DNA of 64,000 bases from Mucilaginibacter auburnensis (GCF_002797815.1 NZ_PGFJ01000002.1:310001-374000); one strand, 5' to 3'. Numbered from the stretch's first letter, positions 16,143 through 26,025 are shown. Numbers and translations: made by a program. The notes: generated from the letters alone by a model not told the origin.

Positions 16143-17423
16143 ATGAGCCCTAATATTCTGCTCACCAAGCCAGGCAAAACCGCTAACGGCGCCATACAGC
16201 TTACAGGTTCAAAAAGCGAATGCAATCGCGCGCTTATTATTGAAGCGCTGAGCAATAGCAAAGTTAAGGTGCAAAATGTGTCTGATGCTGCCGATACGGT
16301 ATTGCTACATGGAATTTTGAAGTCGGGCAAAGTAAACACTGTATTAGCCGCTTCTGAAATCGAAAATCCGATATCCGAAGTTAACATTGGTCCCGCTGGT
16401 ACTGCCATGCGCTTCCTTACTGCTTATTTTACTTTGCAGCCCGAGGAAGTGATATTAACCGGCAGCGCCCGCATGAAACAACGCCCTATTGGCATATTGG
16501 TTGATGCGTTGCGTGAGTTGGGTGCAGAAATTGATTATGTAGAAAACGAGGGCTTCCCTCCCATCCACATAAAAGGTAACCTCGAGCAAAAAACAAATCG
16601 CATCAGCATTAAAGGCAACATCAGCAGCCAGTATATCACTGCCCTGTTGTTAATTGCTGCTAAGCTACCTCAAGGTTTGGAGCTACAAATTGAAGGTGAG
16701 TTAACATCGCGCCCCTATGTTGAAATGACTTTGGCTATGTTAGCACAGGCCGGCATTCAGCACAACTGGAATGATAATGTGATCAGTATAGCTAATCAGG
16801 ATTTTAAAGAAACGGAGCTTCCGGTTGAACCTGATTGGAGTGCGGCGTCTTATTGGTTCTCAATAGCTGCATTAGCTGATGAAGCAGAACTTTTTTTAGG
16901 CGGATTAACTGCCTATAGTTTACAGGGCGACAGTGTAATTACTGAGATAATGGCCAACTTTGGTATATCATCGGAATTTAAAGATGGCGGTGTTTATCTG
17001 AAAAAAGAAGCAAAAGCTATCAGCAAAAAGCTGTTCAATATGAAAAAGTGTCCCGACCTGGCGCAAACTGTCATCGTTGTTTGTGCCGCGTTGGGCCATG
17101 AAGCTACCTTTACAGGATTGGAAACTTTAAAAATTAAAGAGACCGACCGCGTAGCAGCTTTACAGAACGAACTGGCTAAAATGGGTGTTAAACTAATTGA
17201 GGATAATGAGCAATACACGCTGGACTGCAGCGGCAAATTTATTCCCCAGCGAATGTTTATTAATACTTATGATGATCACCGCATGGCTATGGCCTTTGCA
17301 CCCTTGGCATTGCTGATACCCGAACTGGAAGTTGAGGATGCCAAAGTGGTAGAAAAATCATACCCGGCTTTCTGGACAGATCTTGAAAAGGTGGGGTTTG
17401 TTGTTAGCCCCCTGGCCCCCTAA
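16143..17423 (+). CDS. aroA: 3-phosphoshikimate 1-carboxyvinyltransferase (EPSP synthase)
   Basis: A 426-residue EPSP synthase transferring enolpyruvate from PEP to shikimate-3-phosphate. Motifs seen: GSKSECNRAL near 21 (substrate Lys/Arg), GPAGTAMRF near 80 where most enzymes have GNAGTAMR, MKQRPIG near 112, PDLAQT near 303 with the catalytic Asp, KETDR near 325 and DDHRMAMA near 379. It starts 3 bp after the DAHP synthase stop. The last codons (SPLAP then TAA) and the stop itself fall inside a left-arm copy of the CCCCCTAAAGGGGG repeat, so the natural C-terminus has been rewritten by the repeat. Confidence 0.94.
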   Translation: MSPNILLTKPGKTANGAIQLTGSKSECNRALIIEALSNSKVKVQNVSDAADTVLLHGILKSGKVNTVLAASEIENPISEVNIGPAGTAMRFLTAYFTLQPEEVILTGSARMKQRPIGILVDALRELGAEIDYVENEGFPPIHIKGNLEQKTNRISIKGNISSQYITALLLIAAKLPQGLELQIEGELTSRPYVEMTLAMLAQAGIQHNWNDNVISIANQDFKETELPVEPDWSAASYWFSIAALADEAELFLGGLTAYSLQGDSVITEIMANFGISSEFKDGGVYLKKEAKAISKKLFNMKKCPDLAQTVIVVCAALGHEATFTGLETLKIKETDRVAALQNELAKMGVKLIEDNEQYTLDCSGKFIPQRMFINTYDDHRMAMAFAPLALLIPELEVEDAKVVEKSYPAFWTDLEKVGFVVSPLAP

Positions 17424-17540
17424 AGGGGGAACTTTGGCGGGTATTTATTTACATTCTATCCCTAATAGAATCATTATTTAATTGCTCCCCCTTTAGGGGG
17501 TTGGGGGGCGAAACATTCCCCCTTTAGGGGGTTAGGGGGC
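17407..17540. repeat. CCCCCTAAAGGGGG inverted-arm repeat, aroA-aroC gap
   Basis: Left arm at 17407-17431 (GCCCCC, TGG, CCCCCTAAAGGGGGAAC), spacer beginning with GCGGGTAT, and two inverted right arms at 17484-17509 and 17516-17540 (CCCCCTTTAGGGGG followed by TTGGGGGGC or TTAGGGGGC). The element reaches from inside the aroA 3' end to 3 bp before the aroC ATG. Related copies occur at 45358-45444 and 51060-51508, and the GCGGGTAT word is shared with the hisG-hisD copy. Confidence 0.9.
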
Positions 17541-17543
17541 TAT

Positions 17544-18644
17544 ATGGCAGGCAATTCATTCGGACAACTATTCAGGATAACAACCTTTGGCGAATCGCAT
17601 GGCGAAGCTATTGGTGTAATTATTGATGGCTGCCCATCTATGCTGGATGTTGATCTGGATTATATTCAGGGCGAACTGGATAAGCGTAAACCGGGCCAGT
17701 CAAAAATCACTACGCAGCGTAAAGAGAGCGACACCGTTCGCATTCTTTCGGGTGTTTTTGAAGGTAAAACCACAGGTACGCCTATTATGATGCTGATCCC
17801 AAACGAAGATCAGCGTTCAAAAGATTACAACCATAATACGGATGTTTTCCGTCCGTCACATGCAGATTATACCTATCACACCAAATACGGCATACGCGAT
17901 CATCGTGGTGGAGGGCGCTCATCTGCCCGCGAAACTGCGGCACGTGTTGCTGCGGGTGCTTTAGCTAAACTGTTACTTAAAACACAAGGCATTGAAATAG
18001 TAGCCCATGTTAGCAGCGTTGGTAAAATTGATGCCCCTAATGTGGAGATAATAAGTGCGGATGAATTTATAGCTGAACGCGAACAAAATATTGTACGCTG
18101 CGCTGATCCGGCTACGGCTAATGAAATGATCGAGTTCATTGATTCTGTGCGCAAGGACGGCGATACCGTTGGCGGTAAAGTTAGCTGCCATGTATTAAAC
18201 TGCCCTGTTGGTTTAGGCGAGCCGGTTTTTGATAAGCTACATGCCGATTTAGGCAAAGCTATGCTAAGCATTAATGCAGTGCACGGTTTTGAGTTCGGCT
18301 CAGGCTTTGAGGGAAGCTCAATGCGTGGATCTGAGCATAACGACGTGTTTATTAAGGATGGTGAAAAGGTAAAAACCATCACCAACTACTCAGGCGGTAT
18401 ACAAGGCGGTATCAGCAACGGTATGCCAATTGAGTTTAAGGTTGCGTTTAAACCTGTTGCTACCATTATGCATAACCAGGCTACAATTAATGCAGATGGC
18501 GATGCTGCCGAGATTTCGGGCAAGGGCCGTCATGATCCTTGTGTGGTGCCGCGCGCTGTCCCTATTGTTGAAGCAATGGCCGCACTGGTTATTGCCGATC
18601 ATTGGCTAAGAAATAGAAATACCCGTCTGGACCCTCATTTATAG
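17544..18644 (+). CDS. aroC: chorismate synthase
   Basis: A 366-residue FMN-dependent enzyme eliminating phosphate from EPSP to give chorismate. Family signatures: [11 protein letters not shown] near 10, the [22 protein letters not shown] region near 121, and [19 protein letters not shown] near 327. Length is normal. Start ATG 17544 sits 3 bp after the G-rich repeat arm, which therefore occupies the ribosome-binding region. Last gene of the operon; a terminator follows at 18669. Confidence 0.95.
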   Translation: MAGNSFGQLFRITTFGESHGEAIGVIIDGCPSMLDVDLDYIQGELDKRKPGQSKITTQRKESDTVRILSGVFEGKTTGTPIMMLIPNEDQRSKDYNHNTDVFRPSHADYTYHTKYGIRDHRGGGRSSARETAARVAAGALAKLLLKTQGIEIVAHVSSVGKIDAPNVEIISADEFIAEREQNIVRCADPATANEMIEFIDSVRKDGDTVGGKVSCHVLNCPVGLGEPVFDKLHADLGKAMLSINAVHGFEFGSGFEGSSMRGSEHNDVFIKDGEKVKTITNYSGGIQGGISNGMPIEFKVAFKPVATIMHNQATINADGDAAEISGKGRHDPCVVPRAVPIVEAMAALVIADHWLRNRNTRLDPHL

Positions 18645-18668
18645 GATTTTAAGGATTATCCTGATATT

Positions 18669-18698
18669 AAAGGCGATGGGTTGACTCATCGCCTTTTT
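18669..18698 (+). terminator. terminator of the pheA-aroC operon
   Basis: AAAGGCGATG (18669-18678) pairs exactly with CATCGCCTTT (18687-18696), 8-base loop, followed by T's. Located 25 bp after the aroC stop. Confidence 0.9.
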
Positions 18699-18742
18699 GT
18701 TTAAATTTCAGCAACTTTAAAACGTCACATTTCTTCACCAAA

Positions 18743-19153
18743 GTGAAACAAGCTTTACTATATACAATAAAAATTTTACTGACAAGTATTCTGGTTGCAA
18801 GTACAGTTTCTGCTTACATTGTATATTTTAACGCTGCAGATTATTTTCAATACCATATTATACATCTGGTCGAGTTAATCATTTCTATCCTAAGAATTGT
18901 CTTATTTAGTTGTGCATGGTCTTTAACCATGATATTTATTGCTAAATATGTAACTAATATTATATACAGAAAGACGCTTGTTGGAATAACAGGAATTATT
19001 TTGTCTATGCTTTTTTTATTTTTACCTAACATAGGCTGGCTACAAAATCAAAGTGGTTTTTTCTTCGATTGGCATCTATGTTATAGTTTGACATTCATCG
19101 GTTCTATTATAATATTCAGACTTCCTTGCTCGCCTGCTTCCACTGATTTTTAA
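18743..19153 (+). CDS. small hydrophobic membrane protein, unknown
   Basis: A 136-residue frame starting with GTG at 18743. Four strongly hydrophobic segments (about residues 5-27, 40-68, 78-95 and 110-127) make an inner-membrane protein likely. No recognised domain; the composition is more AT-rich than its neighbours. The 21-bp gap to the MFS gene would allow co-transcription. The terminator just upstream separates it from aroC. Coding status is plausible from length and membrane pattern but not proven. Confidence 0.55.
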   Translation: MKQALLYTIKILLTSILVASTVSAYIVYFNAADYFQYHIIHLVELIISILRIVLFSCAWSLTMIFIAKYVTNIIYRKTLVGITGIILSMLFLFLPNIGWLQNQSGFFFDWHLCYSLTFIGSIIIFRLPCSPASTDF

Positions 19154-19173
19154 TGTAATTTCGAATTCAAGCC

Positions 19174-20391
19174 ATGCTTACCACAATCGCTCAACTATAC
19201 AAACAAGCTTATAGCGGTCTTTCCCGCAACAGCTGGTATTTGAGCGTTGTTATGTTTATTAACCGAAGCGGTACCATGGTGGTGCCATTTCTGAGCATTT
19301 ACTGCGTTCAGGAGTTGCATTTTAGTATTGTTCAGGCAGGTACCATTATGGCCATGTTTGGCATCGGCTCTATAATGGGTTCGTTTTTTGGCGGGAAACT
19401 CACAGATAAAATAGGTTTTTACGATTTGCAAGTGGGTGCTTTATTGAGCGGTGGATTGTTGTTTATGCTATTAGGCTTCCTGCGTACCTACCCAACTTTG
19501 GCTATTGGCACATTTATATTGAGCTTTTGCAATGAATCATTCCGACCAGCCAACTCAACAGCTATAGCACATTACAGTTCTGAAGATAACAAGATCCGCT
19601 CTTACTCTTTAAACCGTTTGGCCGTTAATCTGGGCTGGGCATTCGGGGCAGCAACAGGTGGTTTACTTGCAGCTGTCAATTATCATTTATTGTTTTGGGT
19701 AGATGGCTGCACTAACATTCTGGCGGGTGTTATGCTGCTTATACTCATGCCCCGTTCAAAAGTAATGTTTGGCATCAAAAAGCATGTTGATGAAGCTAAT
19801 GAGGCAATATCAGCCTACAAGGACAAAGTATATCTTGCATTTATTTTCCTGTCTACGCTGTTTGGTATGTGTTTCTTTCAGTTCTTCATTATGCAGCCGG
19901 TGTTTCTAAAACTTAACTGGCACTTAGGCGAACGTATTATCGGGGCCTTGATGGCATGGAACGGCGTGATGATAGCATTGATTGAAATGATAATAGTACA
20001 CCGTTTGGAAGGTAGGCGTAACGGTTTGGTCTACATTATAACGGGCGTGCTTACCGGAGCAGTTGGTTATATATTATTTAACCTATTACCCGCCGGGATA
20101 GCGGCGGCAGCGGTGATCGTAACGCTAATAACATTATCAGAAATTTTAGCAATGCCATTTATGAATGCTTTTTGGATAAGCAGATGCAGCCCCACAAACC
20201 GTGGTGAGTATGCTGCGCTGTACAGCATGTCATGGTCGGCGGCACAGGTTACTGCTCCGTTTCTGGGCAGTGTACTTATCCAGTACGGTGGTTTCTACTT
20301 ATTGTGGTGGATGCTTGGCTTAATAAGTTTATTTGCTGCTACAGGTTACTGGTTTTTATACCGATACATAAAAACGCCATTAACCTCTTAA
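19174..20391 (+). CDS. MFS transporter
   Basis: A 405-residue major facilitator protein with about 12 transmembrane helices. The loop between helices 2 and 3 has GGKLTDKIGFY, the usual MFS motif A (GxLxDrxGrr), and NRLAVNLGWAFGAATGG near helix 5 is typical of the drug-exporter-like MdtG/YfcJ group. Substrate cannot be read from sequence. Its stop overlaps the convergent DinB gene by 12 bp. Confidence 0.88.
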   Translation: MLTTIAQLYKQAYSGLSRNSWYLSVVMFINRSGTMVVPFLSIYCVQELHFSIVQAGTIMAMFGIGSIMGSFFGGKLTDKIGFYDLQVGALLSGGLLFMLLGFLRTYPTLAIGTFILSFCNESFRPANSTAIAHYSSEDNKIRSYSLNRLAVNLGWAFGAATGGLLAAVNYHLLFWVDGCTNILAGVMLLILMPRSKVMFGIKKHVDEANEAISAYKDKVYLAFIFLSTLFGMCFFQFFIMQPVFLKLNWHLGERIIGALMAWNGVMIALIEMIIVHRLEGRRNGLVYIITGVLTGAVGYILFNLLPAGIAAAAVIVTLITLSEILAMPFMNAFWISRCSPTNRGEYAALYSMSWSAAQVTAPFLGSVLIQYGGFYLLWWMLGLISLFAATGYWFLYRYIKTPLTS

Positions 20392-20892
20392 AATTTTTGC
20401 CGTTACCAGCAACTGCCCCGAGTGTCGCATTATATGCTCGGCAGTATGTACGTACAACCCTATAACCGTAGATGGTATTTTAGCACGGCCTACTCCCCTT
20501 ACCTCGGAGAGTGTGGCTTCCTCAACTATGCTAAGTTTCGCTACTGCTTCGTCAACCCTTGCGCTAAAGGCATCCAGTAAAGCGGCAACGCTGTCCTGTT
20601 TTTGGGGCGATGTGCCTTCGCTATGCAGAAACTCCATCTGTGCTGCCGTTAAAGTTTCTCCATTGGCATAAGTAAATAAACGATCAATAACTCCGGTCAT
20701 ATGTTGCAGGTGAAAACCCGGAGAAGCTAAGCCCACAGGTTTTATCCATAGGTATATTTCCGGGAATTCGGCCATCAGTCGGTTTACCTCTTCCTTCGCT
20801 TGCAACAAAGCATGCGCCACAGGCTGTAACAAAGGCGGAATTCCGGGTAGCGGCCCTCTTAACCAAACCTCACGTTGATGTTGTTCTGACAT
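20380..20892 (-). CDS. DinB-family protein
   Basis: A 170-residue four-helix-bundle protein of the DinB/YfiT-like superfamily, whose members are metal-dependent thiol (bacillithiol or other) transferases or uncharacterised damage-inducible proteins. Putative metal ligands: His in HLQHM near 63 and the paired histidines of HTAEHIMRHSGQL near 150. No catalytic role can be assigned. It is convergent with and overlaps the MFS gene, and divergent from the transpeptidase gene. Confidence 0.8.
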   Translation of the reverse strand: MSEQHQREVWLRGPLPGIPPLLQPVAHALLQAKEEVNRLMAEFPEIYLWIKPVGLASPGFHLQHMTGVIDRLFTYANGETLTAAQMEFLHSEGTSPQKQDSVAALLDAFSARVDEAVAKLSIVEEATLSEVRGVGRAKIPSTVIGLYVHTAEHIMRHSGQLLVTAKILRG

Positions 20893-20997
20893 ATATATTT
20901 CTTGTGATGTAGCTTATTTAACTAAGTATTATTAGTAACATGCTTTCAAAATGGTACGCCTATTGCAATGTAAAGCATATATTATTTACAAACTCCT

Positions 20998-22527
20998 ATG
21001 ATAACAAATACTTTTAAGCTAACACGGCTCTTCCTTTTCTCTTCATTAGCGTTTTTGCTGGTGTTTCAAAGTTGCAAAAAAAGTCGCTCAGATATGGGCA
21101 AAGAACTTTATAGCGCATCCAAAAATAAGGTTTTTAAAGATGTAACACCCGAAGGCTTTTCGGAGGTTTTCCAAAAAGTGCTTGCAGAAAAAAAGGCTAA
21201 GATCAAACAGCCACAAGTAATACTTCCATTTTACGAAAACAATGGCTACGATGCCGTTTTTGTAATGGATCATATCGTAAAAGAAAAATTCAACCCAGCT
21301 AACGAATATCTGGCCAAAGCCAAAGCACACGGCTTAAATCCAAAGATATTTCAGGCAGATGAGATCAACGCGCTTATCAATAAAATACATGATAAGAAAG
21401 CAATTAAAACCCTTGATGAAGCTTATCGTGACCTTGCAGAGTTAGAATTGTTAACTGCCAATGCTTTGGTAAACTATTCAAATGCTTTGCAATTTGGCGT
21501 TATAAGCCCGCGTCGTATTTATCAACGCTATTATACTGAAACCCAAAGACCTGATAGCACATCTATGCTAAAAGTTTTTCAAACTGCTAATTTGAAAAAT
21601 TATCTGGATAGCATTCAGCCTAAAAACCCACAATACGTTGCCTTGCAAAAAGCTTTGGCAGGAGGTGTTCAGGCTCCAGGCATGCCGGCGGAAGAAAGCG
21701 AGCGCATATTAGCCGTTAACCTTGAACGTTTACGCTGGAAAAACAAACCAACCGCTGATAAATATGTATTGGTAAACATCCCTGATTTTACCTTAGATGT
21801 AATGGAAAACGGAAAATCAGCATTAAACATGAAAGTTTGTGTTGGCGAAGGCCGGAATGTTGACAGAAGCGATAATTTAGTTGAGTATGATGAAAGCGAT
21901 AAAGTTGATCGCCCTTTCTCGCGCGAAACACCACAATTAAACAGTATGATCCATAGCGTGCAGGTAAACCCTGTTTGGAATATACCCGAAAGTATTGCTA
22001 CTAAAGAAATAATGAAAATTGCTGCACGCGATCCATATTATCTGGAAAACGAAGGAATTGACGTTTATCAAAACGGCAAAAAAGTTGATGACCCTGAAAC
22101 TATTGATTGGGCCAGCGCTTCCGGCGATCAATATTCATTTAAACAACGTCCAGGGGATGGTAATGCTTTAGGAAAAATTAAATTCCTGTTCAATAATAAA
22201 AGCAGTGTTTACCTGCACGATACCCCTGCAAAGCTCGCCTTCAATAAACCGGTTCGCGCGGTCAGCCATGGTTGCGTACGTGTGGAGCGTCCGCAGGAAT
22301 TAGCACTTGCTTTGTTCGGCGAAGGCGATAAATACCAAACTATTGTTAATGACATGAATAGCAACAAATCAGAACCCACTGATATTGCATTACCTAAAAA
22401 AGTTCCGGTATATCTTACTTATGTAACCTGCTGGCAAGATGCAAATGGTACGCTACAATTCAGAAGAGACGTTTACGGCCTAGATATTGTGTTATATGCA
22501 CACATGAATAAAATGATAGCTGCATAG
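20998..22527 (+). CDS. L,D-transpeptidase, YcbB-like lipoprotein
   Basis: A 509-residue cell-envelope enzyme forming 3-3 peptidoglycan cross-links. A lipoprotein signal peptide ends at Cys26 (VFQSC). A helical scaffold domain (about 60-240) precedes the YkuD catalytic domain (about 255-440) with signature HDTPAKLAF and SHGCVRVERPQEL, the Cys being the nucleophile. The layout with scaffold plus YkuD matches the LdtD/YcbB family. It is convergent with a second, unrelated L,D-transpeptidase at 22603-23394, with a shared terminator between. Confidence 0.92.
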   Translation: MITNTFKLTRLFLFSSLAFLLVFQSCKKSRSDMGKELYSASKNKVFKDVTPEGFSEVFQKVLAEKKAKIKQPQVILPFYENNGYDAVFVMDHIVKEKFNPANEYLAKAKAHGLNPKIFQADEINALINKIHDKKAIKTLDEAYRDLAELELLTANALVNYSNALQFGVISPRRIYQRYYTETQRPDSTSMLKVFQTANLKNYLDSIQPKNPQYVALQKALAGGVQAPGMPAEESERILAVNLERLRWKNKPTADKYVLVNIPDFTLDVMENGKSALNMKVCVGEGRNVDRSDNLVEYDESDKVDRPFSRETPQLNSMIHSVQVNPVWNIPESIATKEIMKIAARDPYYLENEGIDVYQNGKKVDDPETIDWASASGDQYSFKQRPGDGNALGKIKFLFNNKSSVYLHDTPAKLAFNKPVRAVSHGCVRVERPQELALALFGEGDKYQTIVNDMNSNKSEPTDIALPKKVPVYLTYVTCWQDANGTLQFRRDVYGLDIVLYAHMNKMIAA

Positions 22528-22548
22528 CGCGACATTAAGTCATAACAT

Positions 22549-22584
22549 AACAAAGGCGCTGTGGTTGCCCACAGTGCCTTTTGT
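22549..22584. terminator. bidirectional terminator between two transpeptidase genes
   Basis: ACAAAGGCGCTGTGG and CCACAGTGCCTTTTGT form a stem with one wobble around a short loop. It lies between convergent stops at 22527 and 22603. Confidence 0.8.
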
Positions 22585-22602
22585 ATATAATTGGATTTAA
22601 AT

Positions 22603-23394
22603 TTAATTAACAGGTAAAACCGGCGTTGGAGCTTCCACCTTGTTCATCGCAAAAGTATTCTCAAACGCATTATCTAAATACTTTGAAGTGTATGAAGCAT
22701 CGTTACCGTTGATGAACAAAAGGGTTTTACCTTTTATGTTATTGATCACCATATCAATTACCGCTGGCGATACCGCCGGGCAACCATGGCTTCTGCCTAA
22801 CCTGCCTAAAGCATTGATGGTACCTTCGCTAACATAATCTGCAGCATGTACAACAATAGCGCGGTTACGTGCAGCATTGTTAAAGCCGGCGTCCATACCA
22901 TCTAAACGCAATGAGCGACCGTGTTTACCATAATAAATATCGTCGGTTACGTAGAATCCCAAACTGCTCTGGTGAGATTGATTGGTATTTGAGAAATGAT
23001 CGGCCATATCGCCACCACTACCCTGTCCGTGAGCTACCCAGGTATTCAATAACAGCTTTTTGCTGAATAGATCTACAATCCACATACGTTTTTCACGGCT
23101 GGATTTTGTAAAATCAACAATAGTAACTATTTCACTTGCATTTGATAATTTATTGGCAGCTTTTAGGTTGAAATAGCCTGTAAGGGCTTTTTCAAATACC
23201 TGCTGACTTAAACCTGCCTGACCAAGGCTTGCTGCCTGGTAAACAGAACTTACATATTCATTAAATAACTCCTTTGCAGAGCGTTCGTTTTTTGCAGTTA
23301 CTGCAACTTTATTACTCTCAGCAGGCGCCCAGCTAATTACTGTTGCACATACTATCAAAAAGACGCAGCAAATCCACCAAAAATGTTTTCTCAT
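22603..23394 (-). CDS. L,D-transpeptidase catalytic domain protein (YkuD_2 type)
   Basis: A 263-residue exported protein with an N-terminal signal/anchor helix (WWICCVFLIVCATVISW). It belongs to the second YkuD-like family: FYVTDDIYYGKHGRSLRLDGMD near 147, VVHAADYV near 187 and GRSHGCPAV near 207 with the candidate nucleophile Cys. In Bacteroidota these are annotated murein L,D-transpeptidases; the exact reaction (cross-linking or editing) is not defined by sequence. A TATATTTG box on the minus strand at 23462-23455 may be its -7 element. Confidence 0.88.
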   Translation of the reverse strand: MRKHFWWICCVFLIVCATVISWAPAESNKVAVTAKNERSAKELFNEYVSSVYQAASLGQAGLSQQVFEKALTGYFNLKAANKLSNASEIVTIVDFTKSSREKRMWIVDLFSKKLLLNTWVAHGQGSGGDMADHFSNTNQSHQSSLGFYVTDDIYYGKHGRSLRLDGMDAGFNNAARNRAIVVHAADYVSEGTINALGRLGRSHGCPAVSPAVIDMVINNIKGKTLLFINGNDASYTSKYLDNAFENTFAMNKVEAPTPVLPVN

Positions 23395-23535
23395 AATTAC
23401 ACTTTTACGTTAAAAATTAAATGTGTGTTGTAGTGAGTTTTAAAATTGTATATACAAATATACTTAAAATATTTAACACTGCATACTGTATATGTCAGCA
23501 AAACATCACTTTAAAGAAAAATATTTTCCAAAAAA

Positions 23536-24864
23536 TTAATTATTCAAAATCCAACCACTTAAATCGCCAACAGAAACCAGCTGATAATTATTGTAGTTAC
23601 CAAGCACATCTATGCGCTCGCCCATTTTAATTGCAGCAATAGGTTTGGCATTTAACGTATCAGGTTGGTTGTAAAGTATGGTATTTGCTCTTATCGCTAA
23701 AGTTCTAAGTGTCTTCGCTGTGCTCAGCGCTTTAGCATCTATATAACCTGTCAAATTATTTGGCAGCGTTACTTTATACCAGTTTGCAGCCGCCGCGGTC
23801 ACCGTTAAAGGTGTATTAGCGCTCAATGTTGCAATTGAAGAAGCACCGGAGACAGGCATGTTAAACACCGTAACTTTTTTATTGACCCTTGCAGTAGCAT
23901 TAAGCAAATTTAATGGTGAACTTATACCCAACGGTGCCTTAACCTGCTTATCAACATAATGTATGGGATTTACTGCACCATTATTAGTGTAAATACCAAA
24001 GTGTAAATGGGCCGGTGTATAACGTGCATTGCCCGTGTTACCCACTAAACCAATCGTATCTCCTACCTTTACGTTCTGACCCGGGTTAACCAACTGCGCG
24101 TCTAAATGCGCGTAATAAAGTGAGTAGTCTTTTCCATCCGGCCGCATAAACACAACTTTTCCGCCAAGGTTATTCTCGCGTACAGATGTTACTACACCAT
24201 TTGCAGCAGCAATAGCGGCCGAACTTTTAGGCGCGAATATATCAATGCCCTCGTGAGATCTGGCGCCTTCATCACGTCCGTCGCCAAAAAAACTACCTAT
24301 TCGGGGTTTGGCAGATGCTGTAACCGGAAATCCAAGAGATGGACCTGCGGTTATTGTTAAAGTGTACTGCCCGCCACTTAAAAGCTCAGGCTGCAAACGT
24401 AAATAGTATTTTCCTGTCGCTTCCACTTCATACTCAAGGCCCGTTCCTGCTGTATCTGCATAAGCTACACGCTCAACTTCACCTTTTTTATTACGCTCAA
24501 ATACATCTAAATAGATGTTGAAGTTTATGGCAGGTTTTTTGGTTAACGAGATATTGAGTTTTTGCCCTTTTATCGCCTCAAAGCTAAAGGTAACTACCTG
24601 AGTTTTTTCAGGAGCAAAGTATCCGGTTTCTTTGTAGGGAATTTTCACCGCCAACGCACTTGCTGCAATATCAGATGCGCGGGTAAGCCATTGCCTGCCA
24701 AGTTCAGAGCGTTCTAAGCCCGCAGAGCGTAGGTTATCAGCATACATCTCGTGCGGAGAGCGCGTTTTGAACAAAGCAGCAGGACCGTTCATTTTACTGC
24801 ATGATGCAACCAACATCAGTACAGGAATAAATATAATAAGTGATTTATTGTTAATATTCAGCAT
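23536..24864 (-). CDS. M23 peptidase lipoprotein with SH3 domains
   Basis: A 442-residue lipoprotein (Cys22 in VASC). Order: an N-terminal beta-sandwich region (about 85-175) resembling a pre-peptidase domain, the M23 zinc endopeptidase domain (about 200-305; HEGIDIFAP, then YYAHLD and the HLHFG motif), and two SH3-like repeats (about 325-380 and 385-442) that probably bind peptidoglycan. The zinc ligands H..D and HxH are intact, so an active peptidoglycan endopeptidase is likely. It lies 141 bp from and on the same strand as the transpeptidase. Confidence 0.9.
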   Translation of the reverse strand: MLNINNKSLIIFIPVLMLVASCSKMNGPAALFKTRSPHEMYADNLRSAGLERSELGRQWLTRASDIAASALAVKIPYKETGYFAPEKTQVVTFSFEAIKGQKLNISLTKKPAINFNIYLDVFERNKKGEVERVAYADTAGTGLEYEVEATGKYYLRLQPELLSGGQYTLTITAGPSLGFPVTASAKPRIGSFFGDGRDEGARSHEGIDIFAPKSSAAIAAANGVVTSVRENNLGGKVVFMRPDGKDYSLYYAHLDAQLVNPGQNVKVGDTIGLVGNTGNARYTPAHLHFGIYTNNGAVNPIHYVDKQVKAPLGISSPLNLLNATARVNKKVTVFNMPVSGASSIATLSANTPLTVTAAAANWYKVTLPNNLTGYIDAKALSTAKTLRTLAIRANTILYNQPDTLNAKPIAAIKMGERIDVLGNYNNYQLVSVGDLSGWILNN

Positions 24865-24930
24865 GTTAATTTAACCACACTGAATGACGGAAAGTTTGAA
24901 GAAAGGTTTAATTGATGAGCCTTATAACAA

Positions 24931-24953
24931 AAAAGGCCGGTTGCCCGGCCTTT
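24931..24953 (-). terminator. terminator of bioB
   Basis: AAAGGCCGG (24932-24940) pairs with CCGGCCTTT (24945-24953) around TTGC. On the minus strand, downstream of the bioB stop at 24959, the stem is followed by a T-run. Confidence 0.88.
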
Positions 24954-24958
24954 CATAT

Positions 24959-25972
24959 CTATATCACTTCGTTAATGCTCATTTCTTTTAATTCCTTTAT
25001 TTCAGGCCTGCCGTTTTTAAAGGCTTTACGAGGAGTTAAGCCCAATAGCTCAAACATAGCCATATCTTCGTCAAAAGATGGATTAGGCGTTGTAAGCAAT
25101 TTCTCTCCGGCAAATATAGAGTTAGCACCAGCCATGAAACAGAACGCCTGCTCAATGGTGCTCATCTCGGTACGTCCGGCTGACAAACGCACTACTGTTT
25201 TAGGCATAACAATGCGGGTAGTAGCTATCATGCGCACCATATCCCAAATGGCAACACGCGGCTGATCTGCCAATGGTGTGCCTTTCACAGGCACCAAAGC
25301 ATTGATAGGAACAGACTCAGGATGTTGAGGCAAGTTAGATAAAGTATTAATCATAGAAATGCGATCTTCCACAGTTTCACCCAGGCCAATAATACCACCG
25401 CTGCATACCGATATTTTTGCCTTACGCACATGCTCCAATGTTTTCAAGCGATCATCATAAGTACGCGTAGTAATAATGCGTTTATAATCATCTTCTGACG
25501 TATCCAGGTTGTGGTTATAAGCGTATAATCCGGCATCGGCTAAGCGCTGTGCCTGGCTCTCGGTAAGCATACCTAAAGTACAGCAAACTTCCATATCCAA
25601 AGCGTTTACAGCTTTTACCATATCAATCACCTTGTCAAAATCGCGGTTATCACGCACTTCGCGCCAGGCAGCCCCCATACATAAACGGGATGCACCACCT
25701 GCTTTTGCTCTTTCAGCAACGGCAATCACTTCTTCTTTTGGCATGATGGCGTGCACATCAACGCCTGTGTTGTAACGTGCTGCTTGTGGGCAGTAAGCGC
25801 AATCTTCGGGGCAACCACCGGTTTTTATTGATATAAGTGAGCTGATCTGCACTTCTGCATAATCTTTATTTTCGCGATGTATGGTAGCAGCGCGGTAAAT
25901 AAGGTCAAGCAATGGAGTGTGGTATATTTCAGCAATTTCCTCGCGGGTCCAGTTATGTCTTACTTCGGTCAT
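24959..25972 (-). CDS. bioB: biotin synthase
   Basis: A 337-residue radical SAM enzyme inserting sulfur into dethiobiotin. The radical SAM cluster motif is CPEDCAYCPQ (C-x3-C-x2-C, about residues 53-60). Additional ligands and motifs for the 2Fe-2S site are seen at CCTLGMLT, CSGGIIGLGET and the Arg in RLSAGRTEM. Length is normal. No other bio genes are adjacent. It has its own promoter (25996-26025) inside the end of the mgtE gene. Confidence 0.95.
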   Translation of the reverse strand: MTEVRHNWTREEIAEIYHTPLLDLIYRAATIHRENKDYAEVQISSLISIKTGGCPEDCAYCPQAARYNTGVDVHAIMPKEEVIAVAERAKAGGASRLCMGAAWREVRDNRDFDKVIDMVKAVNALDMEVCCTLGMLTESQAQRLADAGLYAYNHNLDTSEDDYKRIITTRTYDDRLKTLEHVRKAKISVCSGGIIGLGETVEDRISMINTLSNLPQHPESVPINALVPVKGTPLADQPRVAIWDMVRMIATTRIVMPKTVVRLSAGRTEMSTIEQAFCFMAGANSIFAGEKLLTTPNPSFDEDMAMFELLGLTPRKAFKNGRPEIKELKEMSINEVI

Positions 25973-25995
25973 TTCGTTCAGTTAAATTGAAAGTT

Positions 25996-26025
25996 CAAAT
26001 GTAGGTATTTTAAGCTTACAGCAAA
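25996..26025 (-). promoter_or_regulatory. promoter of bioB
   Basis: On the minus strand TACATTTG (26003-25996) matches TAnnTTTG, TTTG lies at 26025-26022, spacer 18 bp. The bioB ATG is 23 bp downstream. The -33 element overlaps the last codons of mgtE. Confidence 0.55.

Noticed and set aside
17900..18385. 161-codon antisense frame in aroC
   Set aside because: Shadow of a well conserved gene; no start context or domain.
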